A stretch of DNA of 64,000 nt from Methylomonas sp. (GTDB lineage Bacteria > Pseudomonadota > Gammaproteobacteria > Methylococcales > Methylomonadaceae). Shown here in pieces: positions 39,746 through 49,201 of the stretch; position 1 is the stretch's first letter, and each line of letters opens with the position of its first letter. The position numbers and the translations under genes were made by a program. The notes beneath the pieces are model-generated. The model saw only the letters and a list, made by a program, of their open reading frames with translations, searched no databases and was not told where the DNA came from. The stretch spans positions 1 through 64,000 of the forward strand of contig PERU01000018.1 in assembly GCA_002928965.1 (NCBI GenBank), in the 5' to 3' direction.

Positions 39746-39818
39746 ATACCGAATGTCACGCCATTTGGCTCATCATCTGTTGGATGTTGCTTTATCCTAA
39801 AAAGAGCCGTTGGCGTTT

Positions 39819-39869
39819 GTGGTGGGCCGTTTGTGCTGAGCCATGTCGAAGCCATGGACGGCCCACCAC
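39819..39869. repeat. 12-bp stem hairpin after trmL
   Basis: GTGGTGGGCCGT (39819-39830) pairs perfectly with ACGGCCCACCAC (39858-39869). Inside and after it (to 39932) are degraded forms of the cgttcgccctgag-type dispersed repeat also seen at 43269-43294. Confidence 0.65.
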
Positions 39870-40011
39870 ACAAGCACCCGTTGGGTGAATGAAAAAATCC
39901 CGCCCGGTCTTCGACCAACTCAAGGCGAACGGCATTTTTCATAGCACAACTGCCCTTTATAGGTTGATGTCATGGATGATTTTTATCTGAAAAGCTAATG
40001 TAAAAAACAAA

Positions 40012-41511
40012 TTAGCGTCTGCGCCCGTCACCGAGCAAGGAGCCCAACACGCCACGTATCAATTGTCGGCCTACTTCCCGGCCTATGCTGCTGGCAGCGC
40101 TTTTGGCGGCCGATTCCAACACACCTTGACGCCTGCCGCCTCGCGGGCCGGTGCTGCCTAGCAAAATATCAGCCAAGCCGATGCCGGCATCTGCTTGTTG
40201 GCCCACTGTCGGCTTTTGCGCACTGGCGGCTGTCTGTGCGGCGCGGCCCTTCAAAATTTCATAGGCCGATTCGCGATCAACTTGTTTTTCATAGTGACCG
40301 TAAATTACCGAATTTTGGATAGCCTGTTGGCGTTCCTCATTGCTGGCCGGGCCGATGCGAGAATGTGGCGGTTTGATCAAAGCCCGTTGAACCGGTTGCG
40401 GTGTGCCTTTTTCATCCAGAAACGATACCAGCGCCTCGCCGACGCCCAACTCAGTGATTGCGGTTTCCACATCAAGTTCTGGGTTGCTTCTGAAGGTTTC
40501 TGCAGCCGCTTTCACGGCTTTTTGATCGCGCGGCGTGAAGGCGCGCAAGGCATGCTGTACCCGATTACCGAGCTGGCCGAGAATTACATCAGGAATATCC
40601 AATGGGTTTTGACTGACAAAATACACCCCCACCCCTTTAGAGCGGATCAAACGCACCACTTGCTCGATTTTTTGCAGCAAGGCGGCTGGCGCATCGCTAA
40701 ATAATAAATGCGCTTCGTCGAAAAAGAACACCAGCTTGGGTTTGTCCAGGTCGCCGGCTTCCGGCAAGTTTTCAAACAGTTCCGATAGCAGCCATAGCAA
40801 CAAGGTGGCATACACCCGCGGCGAGTTATACAGCGTGTCGGCCGCTAGGATATTAATCACACCGCGGTTGCCATCGGTTTGCAGCAAATCATTAAAATCC
40901 AGCGCCGGTTCGCCAAACAGGTTTTCCGCGCCTTCGTGTTCCAGTTGCAGCAAACCACGCTGGATGGCGCCCACGCTGGCCGCAGAAATGCTGCCGTATT
41001 CGTTGCGCAATTCGGAGGCGTTATCGGCAGCAAATTGCAGCAGCGCCCGCAGGTCTTTCAAATCCAGCAACAACCAGCCATTGTCATCGGCAATTTTGAA
41101 GGCGGCGGTCAAGACGCCGGCCTGGGTGTCATTCAGATTCAGCAAGCGCGCCAGTAACAACGGCCCCATTTCCGAGATGGTGGAGCGTAACGGATGGCCT
41201 TTGGCACCGAACACATCCCAAAACAGCGTAGGCACGGCGCGATAATTAAAATCGCTAAGCCCCAGTTCTTTAACCCGCGCTTCCACCTTGCTGTTGCCGC
41301 CGCCGGTTTGGCAAATACCCGATAAATCGCCCTTTACATCGGCCATAAACACCGGCACGCCGATGTCAGCAAAGCTCTCCGCCAGGGTTTGCAAGGTAAT
41401 GGTTTTGCCGGTACCGGTAGCCCCGGCAATCAAGCCATGGCGATTGGCCATGGCCGGCAAAATACAGCAGGGTCCAGCGTTGGATTGGGCGATTAGCAGC
41501 GGCTCAGTCAT
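40012..41511 (-). CDS. HerA/FtsK-like ATPase, YjgR (DUF853) family
   Basis: 499 residues. Walker A GATGTGKT at 30-37, DVKGDLSGI, Walker B-like [25 protein letters not shown]. YjgR-type proteins are HerA-like ATPases of unknown role. The C terminus is Gly/Arg-rich (GGRRQG... SLLGDGRRR). A nuclease-domain gene follows upstream on the same strand 180 bp away; no direct coupling is seen. Start ATG 41511. Confidence 0.88.
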   Translation of the reverse strand: MTEPLLIAQSNAGPCCILPAMANRHGLIAGATGTGKTITLQTLAESFADIGVPVFMADVKGDLSGICQTGGGNSKVEARVKELGLSDFNYRAVPTLFWDVFGAKGHPLRSTISEMGPLLLARLLNLNDTQAGVLTAAFKIADDNGWLLLDLKDLRALLQFAADNASELRNEYGSISAASVGAIQRGLLQLEHEGAENLFGEPALDFNDLLQTDGNRGVINILAADTLYNSPRVYATLLLWLLSELFENLPEAGDLDKPKLVFFFDEAHLLFSDAPAALLQKIEQVVRLIRSKGVGVYFVSQNPLDIPDVILGQLGNRVQHALRAFTPRDQKAVKAAAETFRSNPELDVETAITELGVGEALVSFLDEKGTPQPVQRALIKPPHSRIGPASNEERQQAIQNSVIYGHYEKQVDRESAYEILKGRAAQTAASAQKPTVGQQADAGIGLADILLGSTGPRGGRRQGVLESAAKSAASSIGREVGRQLIRGVLGSLLGDGRRR

Positions 41512-41692
41512 GACAATTTCCCTAAAAATAAATGAACGCCGGCAACCATATCATGCTTCAGCGGCAGAGGCATCCTATATACGATTACGCCATTTATAAA
41601 GTCAGGGAGTCGCCAATTTCAACCATAGGCAACGTGTTTCTGGTTTTCTAGTTCCCAGCTAGAGCTTGGGAGCCAGATGAAATTTAAATTGA

Positions 41693-43063
41693 TTACTGCC
41701 ATTGATCTTGCGATAGTCGACGTAAAAATTGATCAACTTTTGCAATCAAGCCGCAGGCATCAGCCCATACAATCTGATTCTTTAAAGCATTTCGTTTCTC
41801 CCAACTCTTATAAATGATCGGGATAGTTAGCGGTTCTGGCGCTTTCTGTTCTGTCTGAAATTTATCCGCGTATTCCAATAACATTTGCCAAAGATTTTGC
41901 CAGCTTTCTGAGTTTGGGCAAATCCTACCCTCGGTAGAACAATATTCAATCAACGAAATGGCTGTTTGAGATAGCTCGGTTTTTCCTGGTAACTCGGTTT
42001 CCTTGTCAGAAAGACTTGCTAATCGAGAATCAATAATACTTTTAGCCCACACAAAAGAAGCATTTTTATTGCCGTTTACTGGATATTTGCTCCATAGCGC
42101 GAATCGATTATCACCATCAATTTCAAACCCAGGCAATCTAATTCGCCCTAGTTTAAAGAAACCAAGAGCGAGCAATGCGGCTGTTAGTATGTGCTTTTCA
42201 TCTGTTTTTATTACGCCATTTGATTGATTTACAAGCGTATTAAATAAAGGGGTAAATGCTACAACATCAGGCCCATATAAGGGATCAGTGCTTGATTCCA
42301 AAAGCTCAGATACTAACAACTCAATTCTATTAGGTGGAGGGTTATCAAAAACTGGCGGTGATGAGGGGCGATTGTTTTCCATTAAGTGTACAAACATCGT
42401 ATCCCATTCCTTCTGCCGAATATTTGGGATGGCTACACCTGCTTCCAAAAAACGCGCGCGTAAGTTGGAAAACTCAGCCATATTTCTATTAGAAAACTTT
42501 AATGTATGTCCTTTAATTGTAATTTTAGCGCTAGTCAGGCTTTGTCTTTCAAAACTTTCAACTTGCAAACTTGTACGACTTGGTTGTTCATCGCGTTGTA
42601 AGGGGGTTGGGCTATCAGTAGACATTCCCTTGAACAAAGGAATATCTGATTGAAACATCCCATTATTACTGATGCAAAATGAATCGTTTTTTGATACTGC
42701 ACATCCAAAAGGGGCTTTTGTTATTGCTAGATAAGATTCTAATTGCGCGCGAGTATTTTCATCTATCTCCTGTTTTTTTACTTCAATAACAATGTATGGA
42801 TTCGATAGATCATCAAGTATGACAATATCTGCCCGCTTTTTAGTTGATCCCATTTGAATAGGATATTCCAAAATAATATTCTGTTCGGGATAGTGATAAT
42901 GGTGGATCAATGACAGAGCGCATAACTGTCTAATAATTTCTTCTGGTCGCGCACGTTTAAAATCATAGTGTGGAACTCCCTGAACGTAAAAAACCCCTTT
43001 TTCACGCTCATCAAAGATTAGGCGACTAAGTATTTCCGGGTTGAGAAGGTTTTTATGAATCAA
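41693..43063 (-). CDS. Stand-alone restriction-type (HsdR_N-like) nuclease domain protein
   Basis: 456 residues. The N-terminal 130 residues resemble type I restriction HsdR_N / PD-(D/E)xK domains: RPEEIIRQLCALSLIHHYHYP, then D79 (KKRADIVILDD) and E94-V-K96 (IVIEVKK), and LESYLAITKAPFGCAVS. No helicase motifs or HsdM/HsdS neighbours. The remaining 300 residues have no recognised domain. The start is a TTG at 43063; a stop three codons upstream excludes a longer frame. More A+T-rich than neighbouring genes by eye, so it may be acquired and may serve phage defence, but that is inference. Confidence 0.68.
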   Translation of the reverse strand: MIHKNLLNPEILSRLIFDEREKGVFYVQGVPHYDFKRARPEEIIRQLCALSLIHHYHYPEQNIILEYPIQMGSTKKRADIVILDDLSNPYIVIEVKKQEIDENTRAQLESYLAITKAPFGCAVSKNDSFCISNNGMFQSDIPLFKGMSTDSPTPLQRDEQPSRTSLQVESFERQSLTSAKITIKGHTLKFSNRNMAEFSNLRARFLEAGVAIPNIRQKEWDTMFVHLMENNRPSSPPVFDNPPPNRIELLVSELLESSTDPLYGPDVVAFTPLFNTLVNQSNGVIKTDEKHILTAALLALGFFKLGRIRLPGFEIDGDNRFALWSKYPVNGNKNASFVWAKSIIDSRLASLSDKETELPGKTELSQTAISLIEYCSTEGRICPNSESWQNLWQMLLEYADKFQTEQKAPEPLTIPIIYKSWEKRNALKNQIVWADACGLIAKVDQFLRRLSQDQWQ

Positions 43064-43227
43064 AACAAATTACCTGAATTTTCTGTTCAAAAACTGATCA
43101 ATTGGGTTACCTTTAAATTTGTAAAGGTGATATTTCAGCATCAACGCTTGATAGCATCGGTAGATGCGGCAATGCGATTGCGTCGATAGTTTGACATGAG
43201 AAAAGTTTAACCGATTTGGCGGATTTT

Positions 43228-43257
43228 GGCGGATGACGCTGCGCTTATCCGCCCTAC
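43228..43257 (-). repeat. REP-like element, minus orientation
   Basis: On the minus strand GTAG (43257-43254) then GGCGGAT...ATCCGCC arms around AAGCGCAGCGTC. Same head and same AGCGxAGCGT centre as the elements at 18911 and 23128. Confidence 0.75.
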
Positions 43258-43268
43258 AGCCTGAAAAG

Positions 43269-43294
43269 CCCTTCGATAAACTCAGGGCGAACGG
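43269..43294. repeat. Dispersed CGTTCGCCCTGAG-type repeat containing the exosortase stop
   Basis: On the minus strand the sequence CCGTTCGCCCTGAG...CGAAGGG spans the last three codons (R-S-P) and the stop of the exosortase gene. A decayed copy lies at 39908-39932. The repeat therefore forms the gene's 3' end. Confidence 0.65.
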
Positions 43295-43968
43295 TATTGA
43301 AGGCTGGTTAACATTACCAGCACAAAAACCGGAAAACCGATGACCCAAAATAAATGCTGCACATTCGGTAAGGCGCTGCCAAGTAAATAGGCCCGAAACA
43401 CTGGCATTAACACGGTGACGCTTAAGTAGATCAATGCTGCTGTCACCGCCATCTGCCTGAACCGTTGCACATCAAAAGCCGATAGCTGTATCCACAGGCA
43501 GGAAAAGTACACCGCAATACCGATTAAACGATGACTGGCTGCTTCCGTGCTGCTGATCAACATTGCTAAGGGCGCTTGTGCGTAAATGCATAGCAAGATG
43601 CGCAAGCTGTTAGCCAGTAAAGCGGTTAGCCAGGCTAAAACCAACGCACGCATCAGTACCCAAAGCGGCATGGGCCGATCACGCCACAGCCAGCAATAGC
43701 CCAGTAGTGAAATGATCAGAAAATTGATGCCGGCGCACGCTTTGACTAGGCTGATGTGATGAATGGGATCCAGCCATTCGCCATTGGCAGTGGGCTCGAA
43801 CAGCAAATCGCTCAAGGCCTCCAGAGTTATCACCAGAGGATACAACTGCCATTGCAATTGCGCGGCGGTGGCCGCGCTGTAGAACTGTTTTAAGGCTACT
43901 AACATGATGGCTACGCATAACCAATAGCCAAGCTGTTTTGCGCGTAGCGGCAGGTTATTGGCAAACAT
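43282..43968 (-). CDS. Exosortase family protein (dedicated system)
   Basis: 228 residues, multi-spanning. The exosortase triad is visible: C78 (KACAGINFLI), R123 (LANSLRI) and H146 (ASHRLIG). Shorter than the usual EpsH-type and not next to EPS genes; instead it overlaps by 14 bp the gene for a VIT/VWA protein that carries a PEP-type C-terminal sorting signal. That is the layout of a one-target exosortase system; the sub-family could not be fixed by eye (XrtK or a related small type is possible). The last codons and stop lie in a dispersed repeat. Confidence 0.82.
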   Translation of the reverse strand: MFANNLPLRAKQLGYWLCVAIMLVALKQFYSAATAAQLQWQLYPLVITLEALSDLLFEPTANGEWLDPIHHISLVKACAGINFLIISLLGYCWLWRDRPMPLWVLMRALVLAWLTALLANSLRILLCIYAQAPLAMLISSTEAASHRLIGIAVYFSCLWIQLSAFDVQRFRQMAVTAALIYLSVTVLMPVFRAYLLGSALPNVQHLFWVIGFPVFVLVMLTSLQYRSP

Positions 43969-44345
43969 GCTGTCTGTCTCTCAGCCAGTACTTCAAACCA
44001 TAGCCTGCCAGTAACAGCAGGATTAACAGCGTCAATTCAGGTTCCGGCATCGGTTGAGCTGCCAGCGCGGATGTTTCCACACCCTGCGGTAAAGGCAGCG
44101 GTTGTTGCACATTTTTGGCGTCGCGGTTTGGGTTGGCAATCACTTCATCGACGGCAATGAATGCGGTGTAGCGGCTCAGCAGCGAATATTTCAGCGCTAA
44201 GTCAATGATTTCCGAGCGATTCAATTCCACCGCATTGCCGGCCCAATCGGACAGGCGCATTAGTTTATGACGCGCCCATAAGATTGGTAGCAATTCTCCC
44301 TGATCAGTCTGTTGAGCAGTATTGATAGGCAACTCGATTGTATTG
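43955..44345 (-). pseudogene. Separated C-terminal part of the VIT/VWA protein with exosortase sorting signal
   Basis: Open frame 43955-44428. From its residue about 26 on it is the true continuation of the upstream protein: SNSNTIELPINTA then QQTDQGELLPILW ... and a C-terminal signal PMPEPELTLLILLLLAGYG followed by KYWLRDRQ, i.e. a PEP-CTERM-like motif, a membrane helix and basic residues. The frame is out of phase with the main gene because of the 67-bp insertion at 44319-44420. Without the insertion the joined protein would be about 668 residues. As it stands, the exposed N-terminal part has no anchor. A sequencing or assembly error cannot be excluded. Confidence 0.7.
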
Positions 44346-44420
44346 CTGTTGGATTTAATGGTAATGTATAGGCAATAAAAAGGCCGTATTGATAGGCAAC
44401 TCGATTGTATTGCTGTTGGA
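44319..44420. repeat. 67-bp frameshifting duplication: 35-bp direct repeats with 32-bp spacer
   Basis: Bases 44319-44353 and 44386-44420 are identical (35 bp), separated by 32 unrelated bases (44354-44385). The offset 67 is not a multiple of three, so the VIT/VWA frame is broken here. The two frames both encode SNSNTIELPINTA. Confidence 0.85.
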
Positions 44421-46028
44421 TGCCGCAATACCGGTCAGCTGCAGACTAGCCGAATCACCCGCGTTACGGTATTTACCAAATATCACCACCGGGCGTTCGG
44501 CCAGCATCACTGGAATAGTGTTGGGTTCCATGTCGTACAACTCCACGCCATTACCTTGCAAATGAATATGGCTCAACAGTGGCGCTTCCACATAGCGACG
44601 GAAACGTGCGCCCACCTCCGGAATCTGACTTTGATCGGTTACCACAAATGGCTCGCCAGCGCCGGCTTGCGCCATGGATTCGATCAAATAGCGGTTTACC
44701 GAGCTGCCGATACCAAAGGCAAACAAGTTGGTGGTATTTAAATGTTTGGCAATCAAATCGTAGGCATCGCGTTCGGCATTGATGTAACCGTCTGTGACCA
44801 CTACGACACTGCGGGCAATCTCAGTATTACTCGGCATGGCATAGGCGGTTTGCAATGCGTTCACCAGTTCTGTGCCGCCACTGCCTTGGTAATCGTCTAG
44901 ACTGGCCAGCGCTTGTTGAATATTAGTCGGCGTTGCTGGCAGCGGTTTGTCGGAGAACACTTCCGAGCCACCGGAAAAGAACAGCATATTGAATGATTCG
45001 TGCGGTTTCAGATTGCTTAGCAATTGCCGCATCAAGGTTTTGGCGGTATCTAATGAAAAGCCGTGCATCGATCCGGATACATCCAGCACAAACACATATT
45101 CGCGCGGCAGGATGTGTTCCGGCTTTACCCGCTCCGGTGGTTGCACCATGGCCAAAAAGAAGTGTTCATCAGCTTGTTGATAAGTCATCAAACCAGACAT
45201 GATCTGATTATCCTGTAAACGGAAATTTAAAATAAAGTCGCGGTTGCCGGCGTTGGTTTCGCTGGCATCCAGGTTGATTTTGGCTGATTTGGCATCGTGC
45301 CAGCGGGTCTGGATTTTATGCTGGGTCGAGTTCAAATCTTTAACGGCAATCGGGCTGGCTAAAGTAATGTTCAGCGATGTGGCTGTTGCAGCCAAATTGC
45401 TGTCATCGGGTTGATTGGCGACGAAGGGATTGCCGATCCAGGCCGCGTCAGACGCTAGCTGGAATGGATCACTGCCATAACGCGGGCCGACGACGGTGGG
45501 ATATACAAATTGGTAGACACCTTGCTCCGGCACCAGCAACTCGCTGTAGGTCAATTCCAGTTCAAGGTCGTCGCCCGGCATCAAATTGGCGGTGTCCATC
45601 ATGAACACATTGGGCCGCTGTTGTTCCAGCAAGGCTGCGCGTTTGCCCTGCGCTTTGGCTTGTTCGAAGGCTTGCTTGGCTTCCTGCTTTTCCTTGATTT
45701 TGGCTTTGATGACTCGTTCGCCAACTTTCATGGTTAAGCCGTGCACAGCAGCACGTGTCGAGCCGGGAAACACGTAACGGGCATTGATCGCCCGGTTACC
45801 GGTATTTTGGTAATGCTGGGTCACGGTGACTTGGGCAATCGGGCCGTTGATGCGAACCTCGGCATGGCTGGATTTGAGCGGCAATTGATCCAGCGCAGGG
45901 TCGCCGTCGGGTATCCACACGCGTGGTGCCAGGCTTTGGGTGCAATCGTCACAGCCCGGCTCAGCCTGCGCAGTTGATAACAAAGCTGCCAGGCTGCAAC
46001 TGATGATGAATAGGGCAATGCGGAACAT
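44355..46028 (-). CDS. VIT and von Willebrand A domain protein, exosortase target (frameshifted end)
   Basis: 557 residues in this frame. Signal peptide MFRIALFIISCSLAALLSTAQA; a VIT domain at about 48-165 (VTVTQHYQNTGNRAINARYVFP; TANLMPGDDLELELTYSE); a VWA domain from about 310 with MIDAS D316-V-S-G-S320. The last eight residues (FLLPIHYH) are the product of the 67-bp insertion; the true end with the sorting signal is in another frame downstream. VIT/VWA proteins are surface or periplasmic binding proteins; in several bacteria they are paired with a sortase or exosortase of their own. The exosortase gene follows. Own signal peptide means it would still be exported, but released rather than anchored. 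Confidence 0.85.
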   Translation of the reverse strand: MFRIALFIISCSLAALLSTAQAEPGCDDCTQSLAPRVWIPDGDPALDQLPLKSSHAEVRINGPIAQVTVTQHYQNTGNRAINARYVFPGSTRAAVHGLTMKVGERVIKAKIKEKQEAKQAFEQAKAQGKRAALLEQQRPNVFMMDTANLMPGDDLELELTYSELLVPEQGVYQFVYPTVVGPRYGSDPFQLASDAAWIGNPFVANQPDDSNLAATATSLNITLASPIAVKDLNSTQHKIQTRWHDAKSAKINLDASETNAGNRDFILNFRLQDNQIMSGLMTYQQADEHFFLAMVQPPERVKPEHILPREYVFVLDVSGSMHGFSLDTAKTLMRQLLSNLKPHESFNMLFFSGGSEVFSDKPLPATPTNIQQALASLDDYQGSGGTELVNALQTAYAMPSNTEIARSVVVVTDGYINAERDAYDLIAKHLNTTNLFAFGIGSSVNRYLIESMAQAGAGEPFVVTDQSQIPEVGARFRRYVEAPLLSHIHLQGNGVELYDMEPNTIPVMLAERPVVIFGKYRNAGDSASLQLTGIAASNSNTIELPINTAFLLPIHYH

Positions 46029-46364
46029 GATGTCTCTCCTCGTGATGTTTGGGGTGAGACCAGGATACGCAAGCGAGATGTGGGTTTTATGGGGTGTTTG
46101 TGTGATTTATGTGTGGAATGTATGCGTAGTGTATTTCCAGTATGAGGACGGCCTGTCGGTTTTTTTTGCGTAAAAAGAAGAGATTTTTTGTGGTGCCAGA
46201 TTGTCAAGCCAAAATAGCCCATTTGTTGACTTGGATAACATTAAATGAGAATCTAAGGCCGCCCAGTTTGGCTGCTTGTGTGATTTTGTTAGCCAGCGCA
46301 TCAGCTCCATAGGGAAATTATAGAGTTCAGTTTATTCAATCAAATTTAAATGTAGGATCATTTT
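46029..46364. other. Divergent promoter region between VIT/VWA and PEP-CTERM genes
   Basis: 336 bp between divergent starts. Open frames here are overlapping shadows. A TTCAGTTTATTCAATCAAATTT-type A+T-rich stretch and AGGATC Shine-Dalgarno precede the PEP-CTERM gene. Nothing else was recognised. Confidence 0.5.
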
Positions 46365-46997
46365 ATGAAATTAACCGTAGTCACTTTTGCGCGTACTATG
46401 AGTATGGTGGGTATTTTATTTGCAGGTAGTAATGCCATGGCATTTACTACGGGTGATTATGTGACCAGTCAAAATTATGTAATCGATGCGGCACAAAGTA
46501 GCATTTCTTATAATCCAGGAATATTAGCGTTCGGTGCAGATGATATTGACTCAAGCCTATCTACAGTGACTTATAATGTAGCTGGAACATTTACTTTAAA
46601 TATCAATCATTTTTCCTGGAGTACTCCTAGTGACTGGGTGCAGTTCACCAACTCGGCAGTAGTTGTAAATGGTCAGATACCGGGATTTCAGTTGCCTTTG
46701 TTTTTCAGTGAATTGACTTCACCCACTCAATTTTCAGGGAATGATGGACCTTGTTCAGGACCAAGAACTCCAGATACATTTTGTACTGGCTTTCAAAATG
46801 GTCCTAGCTCGTCGCTATCAGGACAATTTCAAGATGGCAAATTACTATTGACTGGTTATCAACCCAATGAGAATTACTTATTTGGAGGGGGGTACAATTA
46901 TAGTTTTGTAGCGACTGTTGTACCTGTGCCTACAGCTTTTTGGTTATTCGCGTCTGCATTAGGTTTTTTTGGCATGTCCAAGAGAGCGAAGAAATAA
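46365..46997 (+). CDS. PEP-CTERM sorting-domain protein
   Basis: 210 residues. N-terminal signal peptide (SMVGILFAGSNAMA), a beta-rich Ser/Thr/Asn body of unknown function, and the C-terminal signal VPVPTAFWLFASALGF then KRAKK, the VPVP-type PEP-CTERM motif (P, helix, basic tail). This type is usually handled by an EpsH-like exosortase, which is not in this window; the exosortase at 43282 seems specialised for the VIT/VWA protein. Divergent from that gene. A perfect 12-bp stem hairpin follows. Confidence 0.85.
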   Translation: MKLTVVTFARTMSMVGILFAGSNAMAFTTGDYVTSQNYVIDAAQSSISYNPGILAFGADDIDSSLSTVTYNVAGTFTLNINHFSWSTPSDWVQFTNSAVVVNGQIPGFQLPLFFSELTSPTQFSGNDGPCSGPRTPDTFCTGFQNGPSSSLSGQFQDGKLLLTGYQPNENYLFGGGYNYSFVATVVPVPTAFWLFASALGFFGMSKRAKK

Positions 46998-47008
46998 TCT
47001 GATAACTT

Positions 47009-47036
47009 ATGCCATATTCTTCCTGTGAAGAATATG
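47009..47036. terminator. Hairpin between convergent genes
   Basis: GCCATATTCTTC (47009-47020) and GAAGAATATGGC (47025-47036), perfect 12-bp stem with a CTGT loop. No T-run; probably a bidirectional 3' end structure. Confidence 0.5.
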
Positions 47037-47065
47037 GCTAGAAGATTAATAAAGCTAGCACTTCT

Positions 47066-48508
47066 TTAGTTTGACGGGAATGCCAGTACAGCTTCTGTTC
47101 CATTTTTATCCGCAGTCAGTCTTACCATCCCATGGTGTAACTCCATCACTTCCTTAACAAAACTTAACCCCAAGCCAGAGCTACGCACTTGGTTGTCAGG
47201 GCGAGGTAGGGAATAAAAACGTTCGAAGAGTCTGTCTTTGGCGTACTCCGGGATGCCGGGGCCTTGATCGCTTACACTGATCAGTATGTGCTGTGCTTCG
47301 ACAACTGCGCTGAGCGTAATCAGGCCGCCGATTGGCGAGTAGGCGATAGCATTATCAAGGATATTGAATAAGGCTTGGCGGATTAAAAAACGTTCTCCTT
47401 GAAGTGTAATGGGATCGGTCTGCTCGATAACCAGATTGATGTGTTTTTGGCTGAGTGCGGCATGCAATGATGAGGCGATTTCCTGCACAATCTCGTCTAT
47501 CGCCAGCGGTTGTTTATCGATAACACCGTGGCGGTTTTCCACTGCGGCCAATTCCAGCAAGCGTTGGATCAAATTCAAGGCCCGCTGATTTTCGGATTGG
47601 ATATTCTCGATAAAGCGTTTTCGTTGCGCAGGTGGCATGTCTTCCAGCAACAACTCTGCAGATGCTTTGATTGATGTTAACGGGCTTTTCAGTTCATGCG
47701 CCAAGGTTTGCGTGTAGCGTTCTATGTATTGCTTGCCATCCAGTGCTTGCCGCATGGCAGATATGGCATCGGCGACGCTGCCTATTTCATTGTCTCCCAG
47801 GTCCGGCGTGGTCAAAGTTTCGCCTTGGGCGATGCCTTTGGCAAATTGCGCGACTTGGTACAACGGTCGGCTGATCCACAGATACAGCAAGGTCACGGTC
47901 AGCAATGCTAGCAAGGCAATGCCGGCTACCGCCCACAGCAAATCCTGGCGGGCGGTGAGAATAAATTGGGTAACGTTGACTTTGGGCTTGCCGACACTGA
48001 GGACGCCGACCAAATCGCCTTCCCGCAAAATGGGCGCAGCCACATAGGCAATCGAGCGGGCTTCGCGGTCGTCGTGGCGCAGCGGGATTTCCGTTAACGG
48101 CGACGAACGAACGCCATAGTGGCCTTGCAGCGTCAGGTGCACGTCACGCCAGTTGGCAAAGTTTTGGCCCAGCGCTTTGTGCTGACTGTCGAATACCACC
48201 TTGCCGTTGCGGTCGGTGATATAGACACGGACATCGATGTCGTTTTTGTGCAAACCGTAAATATCGGCGTTGGGATTGCGTTGATAGACCCTTTGGAAGG
48301 CGGTTTGCAGGTTTTTAAATTCCGGCTGTGGGCGGTCGAATTCCTGGCCGGCGATTTCCGCCAGGATATTGGCCATATCCACTAACGGCTCTTCAAACGA
48401 CTGATAATAGCGTGGGCGCAGTTCCAGGCTGAGCCAGCGTTCCAACGCAAAAAATCCGCTGAACAGCGCCAGTAAAAACACCAGCAGAATACGCGAACGA
48501 ACGGTCAT
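47066..48508 (-). CDS. creC: Sensor histidine kinase CreC
   Basis: 480 residues. TM1 at 7-22 and TM2 at about 190-211 bracket a periplasmic sensor domain with ELRPRYYQSFEEPLVDMANILA, typical of CreC. HAMP from about 212, H-box TLAHELKSPLTSI with H271, then N, G1 and G2 boxes (DNAIAYSP, DQGPGIP, SSGLGLSFV). Response regulator creB is upstream with a 3-bp gap. CreBC responds to metabolic state in enterobacteria; the signal here is unknown. Confidence 0.92.
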   Translation of the reverse strand: MTVRSRILLVFLLALFSGFFALERWLSLELRPRYYQSFEEPLVDMANILAEIAGQEFDRPQPEFKNLQTAFQRVYQRNPNADIYGLHKNDIDVRVYITDRNGKVVFDSQHKALGQNFANWRDVHLTLQGHYGVRSSPLTEIPLRHDDREARSIAYVAAPILREGDLVGVLSVGKPKVNVTQFILTARQDLLWAVAGIALLALLTVTLLYLWISRPLYQVAQFAKGIAQGETLTTPDLGDNEIGSVADAISAMRQALDGKQYIERYTQTLAHELKSPLTSIKASAELLLEDMPPAQRKRFIENIQSENQRALNLIQRLLELAAVENRHGVIDKQPLAIDEIVQEIASSLHAALSQKHINLVIEQTDPITLQGERFLIRQALFNILDNAIAYSPIGGLITLSAVVEAQHILISVSDQGPGIPEYAKDRLFERFYSLPRPDNQVRSSGLGLSFVKEVMELHHGMVRLTADKNGTEAVLAFPSN

Positions 48509-48511
48509 GAT

Positions 48512-49201
48512 TTATTGCAGCGAATAGCCAATGCCGCGATGGGTGCGAATCACATCATCGCCGGGTCTTACTGTAAACAGTTTGGCGCGGAGAGTTTTGA
48601 TGTGGGTATCGATAGCGCGGTCTAGTCTATGTTCCGGGGCGTCCCAGCAGCGGCTTAGCAATTCTTCGCGGCTGAATACTCGTTGCGGTTGCTGGATTAG
48701 GGTTTGCAGCAAACGAAATTCATGCAAGGTTAATAGCAGCGGCATGCCGTGGTAGTGAATTTCAAAGCGTTCGGCGATGATTTTGAAACGGGTTTGCTCT
48801 GGCCGTGGTGGTTCGGTGATATTAGGCTGGCTGCGTCTAAGTACCGCTCTTACCCGTGCACACAATTCCCGTGGGCTGAAGGGTTTGCTGATGTAATCGT
48901 CTGCGCCCAGTTCCAAACCGACGATACGATCGATTTCTTCGCTACGGGCGGTGAGGAAGATCACAGCCGGCGGGGTTTCTAACTGGGTTTGTAATCGCCG
49001 GAAAATCTCAAAGCCGTTAGTGTCAGGTAAGCCGATGTCCAGTAGAATCAACTGCGGATACAGGGTTCTGGCACATTCGATACCTTCATGGCCGGTGCTG
49101 CGCCAGTGTGTCTGAAAGCCGTCTGTGCTCAGTGCATAACAAATGGTTTCGGCAATCGCCGCTTCGTCTTCAATGACAAGAATCACACGCGCTTCAGTCA
49201 T
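48512..49201 (-). CDS. creB: Response regulator CreB (OmpR family)
   Basis: 229 residues: receiver domain with acidic E11-D12, phospho-acceptor D55 (LLDIGLPD) and K (SKPFSPREL), then a winged-helix trans-act domain (LTLHEFRLLQTLIQQPQRVFSREELL). First gene of the creB-creC operon. Confidence 0.92.
   Translation of the reverse strand: MTEARVILVIEDEAAIAETICYALSTDGFQTHWRSTGHEGIECARTLYPQLILLDIGLPDTNGFEIFRRLQTQLETPPAVIFLTARSEEIDRIVGLELGADDYISKPFSPRELCARVRAVLRRSQPNITEPPRPEQTRFKIIAERFEIHYHGMPLLLTLHEFRLLQTLIQQPQRVFSREELLSRCWDAPEHRLDRAIDTHIKTLRAKLFTVRPGDDVIRTHRGIGYSLQ

Noticed and set aside
43070-43348. 92-residue minus-strand open frame
   Set aside because: Made of a REP element and the dispersed CGTTCGCC repeat and overlaps the exosortase gene.
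45821-46222. Minus-strand open frame across the VIT/VWA start
   Set aside because: Overlaps the real gene in another frame and has no family similarity.
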